Below are positions 1-11,720 of a stretch of 64,000 nt of DNA, one piece after another. How positions within the stretch are numbered: the first letter of the stretch is position 1; each line of letters starts with the position of its first letter. The notes beneath the pieces were generated by a model. That model saw only the letters and a program-made list of their open reading frames with translations. It was not told the origin of the DNA and searched no databases. A program made the translations under genes and the position numbers. The DNA comes from Bactrocera neohumeralis (taxonomy: Eukaryota > Arthropoda > Insecta > Diptera > Tephritidae): positions 1,426,001 through 1,490,000 of the forward strand of contig NC_065923.1 of NCBI RefSeq assembly GCF_024586455.1, in the 5' to 3' direction.

Positions 1-310
1 GAAATAAAGTCAGAAGAAAAACTTTATCTTCGGTTGTATCTAAACTGTAATATCTTTCACAAAGATAAAAGATTCATTACAACAACTTTGATCGATCAGT
101 TTGTTCGGCAGCTTTATAATATAGTAACTCGATCTGAAGAATTTCTGCGCAGATTGCACTTCAGCTTTAAGCATTAAGCTAAATCGACACAGCTCGTCAC
201 GCTGATAATTTATATATTGTATACAGTTTATAGGACCTCTGACGTCTCCTTTTGGGAGTTACATACATTGTGGAAACCTAATAGTTTACACTGTTCAGAG
301 TATAAAAAAT
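1..310. repeat. Dispersed dipteran repeat (CAGCTATAT-type), partial
   Basis: Contains degenerate forms of phrases typical of this repeat: 'cttcggttgtatctaaactg', 'gatcgatcagtttgttcggc', 'agctttataatatagtaact', and an end like 'gacgtctccttttgggagtt ... gttcagagtataaaa'. The same end occurs at 57050-57125. Cut by the window edge. Confidence 0.5.
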
Positions 311-1336
311 CCATACCGATTTCCTCTCTGTTTCGTATTAACATAATTAATTCACGGATCGATTCCATTCGACTTCGACGAAAATTAAGATAATAGATTG
401 GGGGCTAATGGAATTTTTTAATAATTTTATTCTTATTTTAGCAATATACCAGTCAGAAGTGAGGGAAAGAAAGACACGAATTATTACACAATGAATAATA
501 AAACTGTTCATAATATGTAATATAATATAAATAATTTTTAATTTCACATATTTAGGAACACAATCGCAGAATTTAATAAACATAACTAAATATTATTATC
601 ATGTCAGACTTTGGTCTTCACAAACAAAAGAAAAAATGAAAGTTCCGATTGTAGTTCGTCACAGGATATTTCTCTGACGCGGTAAAAAAGCAATAATCTC
701 CATTTGATGAAGACATTAATGAGTGTAAAAATATACAAAATAAGAAATTTAAAAACCCGAAGAAATAAATACGTGACACACTGTGTTTGAAATCAATAAA
801 AGAGACTTCAAATATTTTTGCTACCAATTGGACATGTTATTGGGTTCGAAATGAGCGCTACAAATTCCATCTTATTAGAAATTAAACACAAAATTTTTTA
901 TTACCAAAAAATGTTTTCTAGGCTTTGACTGGTGTGTTAAATTTGTTTCTGTCTAATAACCGAAAAGAACACGTACCACTGCAAAATGGTTTTATAGCCA
1001 TAAAATATGAGCAATAATTTTTCATTGTTCCGCTGATGAGACTGGAGAAACACATACATACATATGCATATGTACACACAACGATATACAGGCAATATCT
1101 ATATTAGTACGCGAGCACATGTCCAAAGCATCACTTACCGTTCGCAGTAGTTCATTTTGCCAGTGCCGCTCATCTCATTTTTGACTTATAACATCGACTA
1201 ATTGCCCGACAGCTAGCCAAGCAGCCAGCCAATCTAACTCTTATGCGTCTAACTGCCAGCGCCACAAAAAAACGAGCGAAATAAAATACAAGGAAAAATT
1301 ACCTGCTGCACAACCACTCTTTCCTCTGCTGTTGCT

Positions 1337-1352
1337 TGTGTGTGTGTGTGTA
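1337..1352. repeat. (TG)n microsatellite
   Basis: Eight TG units in an otherwise AT-rich stretch. Confidence 0.8.
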
Positions 1353-2298
1353 CGAGTGTGTGTGCCTTCCACCTTCCTGAATACTCGAGCATGTTACCGC
1401 AATAAAGATGTTTAGCCAAGTGACGTTTTGATGGCTCAATTCCCATAAATAATCTGCACTCGAACATTTGTTTTATTTTCATTATTACCGCATTTGTTTT
1501 TGTTGTTGGCTACAGGTTTTGTTGCTCTGCTGCTCTCCTCATGGCACTGCATAATAATTCAATATTTCAGCTTAGCGCCCCATGAATTGCCGAGGTCTTT
1601 CTTGTTTTGTTTTTATTTTATTGTGGTTGTTTTTGTTTTTGCTTTCAATATTTTTTGTTTTATTTGCTTAGCATTGGCTCATTTGCGTGCTCTTTTGGGG
1701 GCAAGTTATGTTTGTATTTCCCAGCATAAGCTCCACATATTACGCTAAAGCAGGCATTAAGCATATTTTTCTTTCAATATTGACTTGGCGTACTTTTTTT
1801 ATGGCCCTTCTGCCTTCAAGGCAACCCGCACATTCATCACACATACACATACGTATGTATGTATATGTGAGTGTATAAAAATGGGATGGGACGGGCGTTT
1901 AGTAGGCTTTAGGCTAGCATGCTGTTCATTGGTTTGACAGCAATATTTGGAATTAATAAAAACGCCTTAAATGAAAATTTCTCTATGCTTGTGTAAATTG
2001 CCAAAAAAAAAAGAAAATTTTAATGAAAAGCAAATTTAAAACAACATTTCAAAAAAGTGGCACATGTTGCATTTCGAAAATAGATTTAAAACAAATTGCC
2101 AATATGACTGCACCAACCATCGAGACAATAATACATTCCCTCACACACACACATATGTACGTGCATACTCACAAACCGCATTTACATTGTTGCCTAATGC
2201 GATTTCATTGGCTCGTAAATCATTCGCTCGCATATAACCTCAATTCGCCGTGTTTACGTGCGTTTTTATTGTTATTGGTAGTGTTGTAGCACTTTTTT

Positions 2299-2353
2299 AT
2301 ATTTACCTAATGACTTTTGCTGTGTGTGTGTGCAAAAGTCATTAAGTAAATAT
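2299..2353. repeat. Long perfect-type hairpin with TG loop
   Basis: Arms 2299-2320 and 2332-2353 (22 bp) pair with a single mismatch, around an 11-nt (TG)n loop. The core arm is ACCTAATGACTTTTGC against GCAAAAGTCATTAAGT. Pairing extends weakly two or more A/T pairs outward. It could be a hairpin RNA precursor, a folded MITE or a palindromic duplication. Confidence 0.85.
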
Positions 2354-2869
2354 AATAATATTTATGTATTTTTGTTATATTTTTTATTTTGTCGCCCAGC
2401 ACCGCTTGTGTTTTACCAGCTTGTTTATTTGTTGGTTTGTTTTCCCTGCTCGACCGACCGTCTCTGTTGGCTCATTATATACAAAATTAATATGTGTACT
2501 TATTTACTCGCGACACAATGCCATGTGCTTATTTATGTGTGCATGTATGCACATTTATTTGCATACATTTGGCCGGCAGCTATTTGTCCGATGTTATCTT
2601 TTATTTTATATGCCTAATTGGACGTCATAATTTGTCAGTCAAGCGTCTCAATTACTGTTATGCGGTTGTTTATTGAATACGAGCAAAATATACTGTATCC
2701 GAGTCACTTGTGTGGCTAAATATACATAGATGAGTTTATAGGTATATTCTCCAGTACTTGGCTAAAAAGATAGAGAGACATGCATGAAGTTATGAAAAGC
2801 TTTTAAGGATATTTCTACTGAATCGGTATACATGTATATAGGTACATACATACATGTGGACGGGAAAAA

Positions 2870-3240
2870 AATTTGTCTTTTTTTCCTAAATACCATGAAA
2901 ATATCCTCCGAAAGGACGAAAAACAAGAAAAATGTTAACTTCGGTAGCACCAAAGCTATAATCCCCATCACTACTATAAAAGCGATCATTCAGTTTGTAT
3001 AAGAACGGGTGCAGAGTTTCAGATCGATGACTTAAAAACTGAAAGATTTGAAATATGGCAATGACAGCTTATCATTGTAGGAAATTCAAATATCTACCAA
3101 AAAGGTCTAATAAGATTTGTCGACTTGTTCAAAAGTTATTGAAGGTCAAAGTTCAAGATTTACCTGGCTTTAGTCCTTGCAAGTTGCAAACGTATGAAAT
3201 GTTCGGTTATTCCCGAATTTAGCTCTTCCTTACTTGTTAA
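2870..3240. repeat. Dispersed dipteran repeat, rearranged copy
   Basis: 'aatgttaacttcggtagcac' followed by 'caaagctataatccccatca' is the end of the repeat, next to 'gcagagtttcagatcgatga' from its other half. No ORF. Confidence 0.4.
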
Positions 3241-5701
3241 TATATATTATTTCACAAAATAATACCTCAAATGCTTTTTTTTTGTCAATTCAACAAATCG
3301 GAAATTTTGTGTGATTTATAGGCTTCTTTGTCTTCAAATAATTTCTACATATACATACATATGTGTTTATTGCTTGTTAATAATAAATTCATGAATATAC
3401 CCATTTCAAAGCATACTCATAGGCGCAGTAAATGTTCTTTGCAATTGCCTTGAAATTTGAAGTAAGCAAATCAGAAACATTTTCCCACAGATAGTTTCAG
3501 AAACGTTATTGATTATGACGATTGAAACAGAGATTACAGTAAGATGCTCTTTGGAAAATGTTAGAGCTCTGAGAGCGCACTGAGAAAGAGACAACGTGCC
3601 GTACGAAGTGTGTTCTGAAAATAGCTGGAATTTTTAAATTTTATACTTCGCGGGTTTGGAAAGTCAAATTGGCAAAATCTTTTTTTATTTTGTTGACATA
3701 CATGACACTTAAGGGCACAGTAGACCTAAGGTCGCGGTGCAATCCTCGTCTATTTATCTTTGCATGCTACTGAAGTACGATTCAATATTTACCGGTATTC
3801 ATAGCTTGCTTTGTCCGTAGCAGCCAAAGGTTTGATATGTTTGTATGAGCTTGTTTTTTGCCCCAGCCTCCATATTCGTCAGCGATGACTTCGTGTGACT
3901 TCTTCCAATTCTATAAATGAAGGAAAACTTAAAGAGCCGTCCGTTTACAAGATAGATGAAAATCGCCGAATGAGCGACACGCTTTCCCAAAAATCGAGTT
4001 TTAGAAGTGTTTCGACGGTTGGAAGAAGCGCTGGCATAAGGGATTATTTATAAGACAAGAACATTAATATTGATTCGCTTTTTGAATAAGTAATTTTTCA
4101 AAAAGCGAAATTCGAAAACAATTTGGTTATAGTTGTCGTTAGTTGAAATTGGTTTATTATTTATGGAAGGCTACAGAAACCAGTCTACTTGAATTGACAA
4201 ATTTTGAAAACACTTTTTGAAGTGTTTGCCAACATTGCCAAGTTTTTGAAAGAAATCGTAAATGGAAACATAAGGAAATCGCAAAATTATGTAACAAATG
4301 CTCTTGAGGTGTGACACTTCTTCCAACTATACTAAAGGTTGATGGTATTCGATAATATACACACGACGACTCAATTGGATATTCTCTTCTAAAATAGAAA
4401 TTGGTATTCTTTCGGCGAACGGCAGCTCGATTTAGATATTTCAATAATTTATTGAAAAAAATTAAATATATTTAGTAGTACTACCTTCTCACTTCTTCAT
4501 CGCTCATTTTTTTGCCAAAAAGAAATTAAACGCAATTTAAAATTCACTTAATTAATATGTATATATATTTTTATCTCTCTAGTGTATATAAATTAAAATA
4601 AATAATTACATTATATTCAATATTTTTTAGATATATATATATTTTTTTTTTGCTTTTTATTTCTTTGTGTAATCATTTTTACCTTTTTATAATTAATTGT
4701 CATTATAAGTTGTTGTGTTGTTTTGTTTTTGTTTGCATTATGAATAGCTTTAATTGCATACTTCTTCACTATCATTATTATTTGTATTTTATATTATTTC
4801 CATATACTGTTATTAAGTTTTTTCTCATTATGCTCCAATGAGATGATTCCCTTTATTTCTCACATTAGTTTTCTTGTATTTCATCATGATTTCGCACCGA
4901 TCATTTTTGCGGCTCTTCTTAGTTTTAAGTATACGAGTATTGCAGTTATGTAATTGTGTGTATATACTTGATTTAGGTTCTTATATACGTAAATATGTAC
5001 TCATATGTATATGTGTGTATAAGTCCACCCGTTGCTCCCTCAACTTGCTTTTGCCTTGATACTAATTTATTTATAGTACTTTTTTCCGTCCGCTTTTTCA
5101 CTTTTCTTTTAGTTGCTTCCTTGCTTCATCACTTCTTCCCTATTTCCAGCATGTCCACTAATCATCCATCTACATATACATACATACATTCATCAATCAC
5201 TTAATAACTTATTCAATAACTACAATATTTAGGTTTATTTAATTCTTCTTAGGTAGATAGCAAGGTTAATTAATTAACAGAAAATTTGAGATAGTTAACG
5301 AGAACAAAAACAGAAAAGTGCTAACAGTATGGAGTATTTATTTCGATTTGAGTATTCAGTAGTAACTTGACGCCGAGTCACACATACATAGAGACACGCA
5401 GGCACACGCACTCATGTATGTGTGCGTGTATGTCGATATTTGTATGTGTGTGTATGTGAGTGTGTAACAATCACTGCCATTTTATTGAAACTTCAGTTGG
5501 CATCCATCGATTCTGTGTGGATAGGCAGTTTTTTGTTTGGTTACTTTGTGAAAGGCCCTCAGGGTGTCGAAGGCATAAGATCCCTATAATTTGTGATATC
5601 TTCATCTTTTTCACTGCCACTATCGGTTTAGTTATTGTTTTAACGGTTTAACGGCAACTTAAAATTGGCTATGGTTGCATTTTGATTCGATTCGGTTTTA
5701 T

Positions 5702-5722
5702 TCTCTTTCTCTCTCTCTCTCT
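5702..5722. repeat. (CT)n microsatellite
   Basis: TCTCTTTCTCTCTCTCTCTC; a GAGA-like tract on the minus strand. Confidence 0.8.
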
Positions 5723-7039
5723 CACACTTACTCATTAACGGTTTGCTGTTGCTAATTTTTGTATTGCTCGTAGTTTGCATGGCAAATTGTCATAAGAATC
5801 GTAAATTGTTTAGAAGTAGAAGTTACAGTAGATAATTGAAGATTATGGAGAAAAATATGTGTACTGTTATGTATTGTTCGTTAGTTAGAAATTCGGTAAG
5901 CTTACGTTTCACATGTGATTTATTGACTTCCCATATGTATGCGGTATTATGTTCTATCCTACAATTTTCATATAAGAGTTAAAATCATTATGGAATTTTC
6001 TTTTTGTTGCTTTTGTTCGTATGACATTAATAATTGATATATCATAGTTTTTTAGTTTTGTATTTCTGGCTATGTGAATGCGTTCCACTAGTGTGCTCTT
6101 GTATACTTTCCATGCATTTCGCGTTGTTTCCACTTAATATTGTACATACATACATTTTTGCTATTTATTTATTAACATATACTACATATGTACTTGGCTT
6201 GTAGATAACTGTACGAGTATGTAAATTATTGTATTTACATTTAGACATACAAATATTATGTACAATGCATACATACATACATTATACACTGATTTATGGA
6301 GGATTTGGTATGCGTGTTGCTTCAAACAAGCGTTCAATCCATGCCAGGTTTCAGAAAACCATGAGACCATTGTTTGTGCGAAGGACAAACAAGGATGTAA
6401 ATGAAAGTAAAATTTATTAAATCGTTGGAACTAAGAAAAGAAATATCAGCTCAGATTGTTTTCGGTTCAAGCATTAAAACTGAGCAAAAATTAGGTTTAC
6501 TTAAATTAGCAAGCCGAATTTGGATTTAGTTTTTCAATTAATTTATTATAAATCTCATATATTTCAAATAAAACTGAAACATACATACATCTGCACATAT
6601 GACGATAAATTATAACGCTTAAAAAATTTTTAGCATTCTAAAAAATTGAAAATTTCTAAATTTTTTTAATTAGTTCACACTGTTGATAATTCACGAAGTT
6701 TTTATATACATACATATGTATATTAATTAGGGTAATGATTATTTTAACTACGAAATTTTTAAAATCTATGTTCTCAATACCGATTTGAGATTTGAAAATG
6801 CAGTTTTTAATTTAATTGCAGAATCGGAATTAAAAAATTAAAACTTAATGTTTAGAATTTGAAAATTTAATTTTCAATTCCGAATCAGAACTGAAAATTG
6901 AAAAATATTTTTTAATCCAAATTTTTTTGTCAAAGTATTTCAAAATGTGGGGTTTTAATATTAAAATTTCATTTTTAATTGCAATATCGGAATTAAAAAT
7001 TGAAATATTTAAACTTTCAAACCAATATTAGAATTAACA

Positions 7040-8062
7040 AGTAAGGAAGGGCTAAGTTCGGGTGTCACCGAACATTTTATACTCTCGCATGGTAAAGTGA
7101 TAATCGAGATTTCATAATACGTCATTTACATATTTTTTAAATACCGTATTTTTGTAAAGTTTTATTCCGCTATCATCATTGGTTCCTAATGTTTATACTC
7201 GTATTATACAAAGAAGGCATCAGATGGAATTCAAAATAGCTTTATATTGGAAGAAGGCGTGGTTGTGAACCGATTTCAGCCATATTTCGTACATGTCATC
7301 AGGGTGTTAAGAAAACATTATATACCGAATTTCATTGAAATCGGTCTAGTAGCTCCTGAGATATGGTTCTTGGTCCATAAGTGGGCGGCGCCACGCCCAT
7401 TTTCAATTTTTAAAAAAAGCCTGGGTGCAGCTTCCTTCTGCCACTTCTTCCGTAAAATTTAGTGTTTCTGACGTTTTTTGTTAGTCGGTTAACGCACTTT
7501 TAGTGATTTTGAACATAACCTTTGTATGGGAGGTGGGCGTGGTTATTATCCGATTTCTTCCATTTTTGAACTGTATATGGAAATACTTGAAGAAAACGAC
7601 TCTGTAGAGTTTGGTTGACATATCTATAATAGTTTCCGAGATATGCACAAAAAACTTAGTAGGGGGCGGGGCCACGCCCACTTTTCCAAAAAAATTACTT
7701 CAAAATATGTCCCTCCCTAATGCGATCCTTTGTGCCAAATTTCACTTTAATATCTTTATTTATGGCTTAGTTATGACACTTTATAAGTTTTCGGTTTCCG
7801 CCATTTTGTGGGCGTGGCAGTGGGCCGATTTTGCCCATCTTCGAACTTAACCTTCTTATGGAGCCAAGGAATACGTGTACCAACGTACGTGTACGGACGG
7901 ACGGACAGACAGACATCCGGATTTCGACTCTACTCGTCGCCCTGATCACTTTGGTATATATAACCCTATATCTGACTCTTTTAGTTTTAGGACTTACAAA
8001 CAACCGTTATGTGAACAAAACTATAATACTCTCCTTAGCAACTTTGTTGCGAGAGTATAAAA
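7040..8062. repeat. 1-kb dispersed repeat with TTTTATACTCTCGCA inverted ends
   Basis: The 15-bp inverted pair TTTTATACTCTCGCA (7075-7089) and TGCGAGAGTATAAAA (8048-8062) is perfect. A small palindrome TTCGGGTGTCACCGAA lies at 7057-7072. The interior has no ORF but carries two GC-rich near-palindromes (GGGCGGCGCCACGCCCA near 7382; GGGCGGGGCCACGCCCA near 7664) and passages such as 'gagatatggttcttggtcca'. This is a well-known kind of high-copy fly repeat. Its class is not certain. Confidence 0.75.
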
Positions 8063-10685
8063 ATCGATAAAATGTAAATCGTTTGAATGTATAAGCTTGC
8101 CGACCACTGCTCCAGATTATTGAAAATCGTAGCACATGAAAATATATAAATTCAAAAATAATTTTTAATTCTTAATTATAAACTTGGGATTAACATTAGT
8201 TTTTACTTTTAATTTTTTCAATTCAGTATTTGTGACAAAAATTTGTTTTTATTTTTTCAACTTGTCATTTGGAATTACAAATCTGAAAATTATTATTACT
8301 TAATATTTTAGGGATTATAAAATAAAAAAAAATAAATAATGTAAATGTTAATTAAATTTTTTTTCGTTGCATTATTTGCAAACCTAATATTAAGGTTAAC
8401 AAATTACTGAAAAATATTAATTTTTAAGGATAGCAACTCTTGGTATAGGTCTGCCAGTAAAATTTCATTAAGTAAAATTGTGTAAGAAAAAACTTGTTCA
8501 GTTTTTTATGGTAATAAAATTTATATGGAAGCTATATTAAGCTCTTTGTATTTCGAAACTCTTCTTGAAAACTAGTTTTCAAAAAATAATGTTGGTTTTT
8601 TTAACTTTCTTAAATGATGAGAATTCACAACATTTTCTCATGATTGTTTGTTCTTTTCTTTCACCTGAGAAAAATCCATTGCTTTCAGTACATTAAAAAT
8701 GCAAAAAATAAAACACAAAGTGTAATAATTTGATAATTTTGAATTACGAAAGGAAATTAATGATAAATGTTTACGTATTTAAGAAAACAACAACTGTTTG
8801 AAAAATTATCGATTTCGAATATTGAAATTAAATATATTTGAAACTTATTTTTTTTTGTAATTTTTTAAAATTATGAATGTTTTTTAATTAAAACCGTGAT
8901 TTCAGAATGTGGGTTTCGGAATTTGAAGAAACTGAACTATATATGTCATAAAAATATTAGTGAAAATTTACATATACATAGATATTTCAATCAAAGTGGG
9001 AGAAAATGTAAAATTTCTCGAGTGGAAACATTATGAAATCAATAAATTAAGCATTAATTGTTTTCAAATCGCCAGAACACCAGAAATAAATTACAACTCA
9101 CGCGTGCCACGCCAAATTTTTCCTGATTGCCTCAATTTAGATAGTATGTAACGCAGTAAAACAACCTGATTAAGTGTAGAAAATGTCAATTGTTTCGAAA
9201 CTACCTAAAAGTATGCAAGCGAATTTTCAACTTTCTCACATTTTGCTATAATTTAATTCATTAATTTAATTATCAAGTGTGTGTATTTGTTTTCCAATAT
9301 TAATAGTTTATTTAAATAAATTTCATAGCAATAAACATAAATAATAATAACATATTCACTAATATTGGACTTTCATTGTGTTTTTGTTGCTTTTTTTTTA
9401 TATACTTGCGTATATATGTATGTTTATATTATTAAATAATTATTTATATGTAATTTTAATTAATATAAATAAAGTATATAGCTTATATGGTAAACTATAC
9501 GAGTATGTGTAGCTGTCGGTATGCCAATCGGTATGCGAATTTCGTCAGCAGTCGGTTTGGAGCTATTGGTGTCTGTGTTGCCAACTGTGCTTGTTAAACT
9601 AAAGAATTTCTACACAGGCAGTCAATCGAAAATTTCATTTATACTTAAAAAAATTAAAAACTTAAAAAGAAAAAAAAAACAACAAAAAAATATTACTTCC
9701 TCAACCGCAGCGCACTTTCGGGCGTTTAAATTTAGGCAGGCGTTACCCATGCGGGCGGCAGTTATTCTAAATATAGTCTATCACTTTTTGTTTTCGAAAC
9801 TATGAAACATTTTTAGAATTCGCATACATTTATAATAATGAATAAAACTTTCAAAGTTTACTTTTTTCGTTTCCCATTTGCCAGATGTGTAAAATTCTTA
9901 ATAATAATATATTTTAGTTAGAAAACAATCTATAAGCTAGTAATTTTCTTTTGAATAGAATTTATTGTTCTCAACGCGTTTACTGTACATTTATTAAAGC
10001 TTTCGTACAACTTACAAACCGTTACACAGGCAACGCCTACGCATTACTTATGAAGCCTACGCATGCACCCTGTATTGCGCTGTAGTTTTGGTGGAGAATT
10101 TTTTTTAGCATTTTCCTCGTTTAGTTCATTGGTTTTTAATTGAAAGTTTCGATTTTGATTTGTTTGTGTCTGTTGTAGAAAACTGTGAATGTGTGTGTGT
10201 AAGAGTTGTAGTCAGCCGATTCACATACGTACGTTTATGCTCTATGAATTTAGATTTATGTATTACAGGTTTTTGCTTCGTTTTAAGTTTAATTTAGTAC
10301 ACGTTTTCGTCTTTCATTATTTACTAGGTGTTTACACAGCTCCTTCTTCTTCTTCTTTTATGTTAGTCTACCTTTAGGATTATTATTATTATTATTATTA
10401 TTATGTATAGTAAAATTGTTTACATACTATAAAATTATTATTACTTTATCGTGTAATTATATTTATATATATATATATATGTATATACATATATAAATGA
10501 ATATACATATATTGTTTAAAAAGACACTGACTGTTTGACTGACTGCTGCGGTTGAATTGGCGTCGTTCAAATTTCGTTTCAGTGCATGCGCACTCGGTAG
10601 TCTTCGTCTATTGGATGCGTTCGGGAAATGTGCGTTTAGTACCACTTCAAGAACTTTAAATTCAAGCAATTTTAATTCAGTTTTG
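8063..10685. other. AT-rich flank, no gene recognised
   Basis: Low-complexity AT-rich DNA with short open frames only. May include distal 3' UTR of enc on the minus strand, but no decisive signal. Confidence 0.45.
10380..10404. repeat. (ATT)n microsatellite
   Basis: About eight ATT units in the probable 3' flank of enc. Confidence 0.85.
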
Positions 10686-11655
10686 TTTATTTTTTAAGGA
10701 CATGCTGCGTGAAAACTTAAATTTTACTTTGGAATTTAACAAAATTTTTTATAATAAACATAAAAATAATTAATTTTAATTCATTTATATAAAAATAAAA
10801 CAAAAACACAAAAAACAGTTAAAAAAAAAAATAAATATTTTTTTAATTTTGAAAATCATAGGCATGAATTTTTAATTATTAATTTATCCCCCATACACAC
10901 TCCCCTCGTTCAAGCGCGCACTGCCAATTTGCAACTCAAGTCAGTCAGTCTCTTTTTATGTGTGTCATTTTCACTTTTTGTTTTTGTTTTTAGCTATGGT
11001 TTCGTGTTTTTACCTTGTATTCGTTTTTGCTTGTATGTATGTATGTATTTAATTTTATATTTTTGCATCTTTCAGCAATGGCACGACATATTTCAGTATA
11101 CGATGTACTCCATTTCGAATTCTTCACCGTTATGCTTGTGGAAGATTCTTAGTTTGTATGATGCAATGCTTTTGAATTGGCTATTGGCTGTTGAAGTTTG
11201 TCTTTTTGTGTTCTTTTTTCTCGAAAATTTCCTCCTTGTATATGTATGCCAAAATTGTGTATGTGATTGTTTTCGATTTGCTTTGTTTAATTTTTGTAAA
11301 ATGGCCCGGAAAATATTTTTCAAAATTTCGCTTTCCTGTCTTATTGCAGCTATCTTTCTTCATCTTGTTGTTGCCTTTCTTTCTTATTTGCTGCTACTGT
11401 ATGTATATTACTCTGCCTTATGTCTTTGTTTTTCACTAATACGCTCATTTATGTTTAAATTATTGTTTATCTACGCATATGTTTTACTAGGTTAGGGTAC
11501 TTTTTTTAGCTTAAACTTAGTTTTAGGTTTTGGTATAGCGTCATCGTTTTCATATATCCCTCCAGTTCAGCAGCTTGCAGCGTTGGTCCTCATGCTTGCA
11601 CTGAATTTGTGGTTTTGCTGTTGTTGTGGATAGTGTCTTGCATTCAGCGCAGTGT
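10686..11655 (-). other. enc: Probable enc 3' UTR with candidate poly(A) signal
   Basis: Below the stop codon the minus strand is A- and CA-rich without coding signal for about 1 kb. An AATAAA on the minus strand lies at 10686-10691. The true 3' end may be further down, because similar T-rich (plus strand) sequence continues beyond it. The long open frame on the plus strand here, rich in Phe/Leu/Cys, is an artefact of that T-richness. Confidence 0.35.
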
Positions 11656-11720
11656 CTAGCGTGGCCGGTTGCCTTTGTAGTTGGGATTGGGATGACGTCC
11701 TTGCGTGTGCCGTGGAGCAG
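11656..11720 (-). CDS. enc: enc coding exon 15 (stop codon)
   Basis: After a 61-nt intron, the acceptor ACATTTCAG leads into AAPRHTQGRHPNPNYKGNRP R and the TAG at 11656-11658. The total CDS is divisible by three only with this exon, and the compact basic tail looks like a conserved C-terminus. Confidence 0.82.

Larger units (their letters stand above)
311..7039. other. Downstream flank of enc, no gene recognised
   Basis: Apart from the hairpin, a rearranged dispersed repeat and microsatellites I see no coding signal. 3790-4440 has weak open frames on the minus strand that look like a degraded element but match nothing I can name. 6560-7020 is AT-rich with repeated 'gaattaaaaattgaaa'-like phrases. 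Confidence 0.5.

Noticed and set aside
3799..4444. Weak minus-strand open frames
   Set aside because: Possibly a degraded transposon, but no motif could be identified with confidence.
10929..11495. 188-codon open frame on the plus strand opposite the enc 3' UTR
   Set aside because: It starts at TTG, is dominated by Phe/Leu/Cys from T-rich DNA, and has no domain or codon signature.
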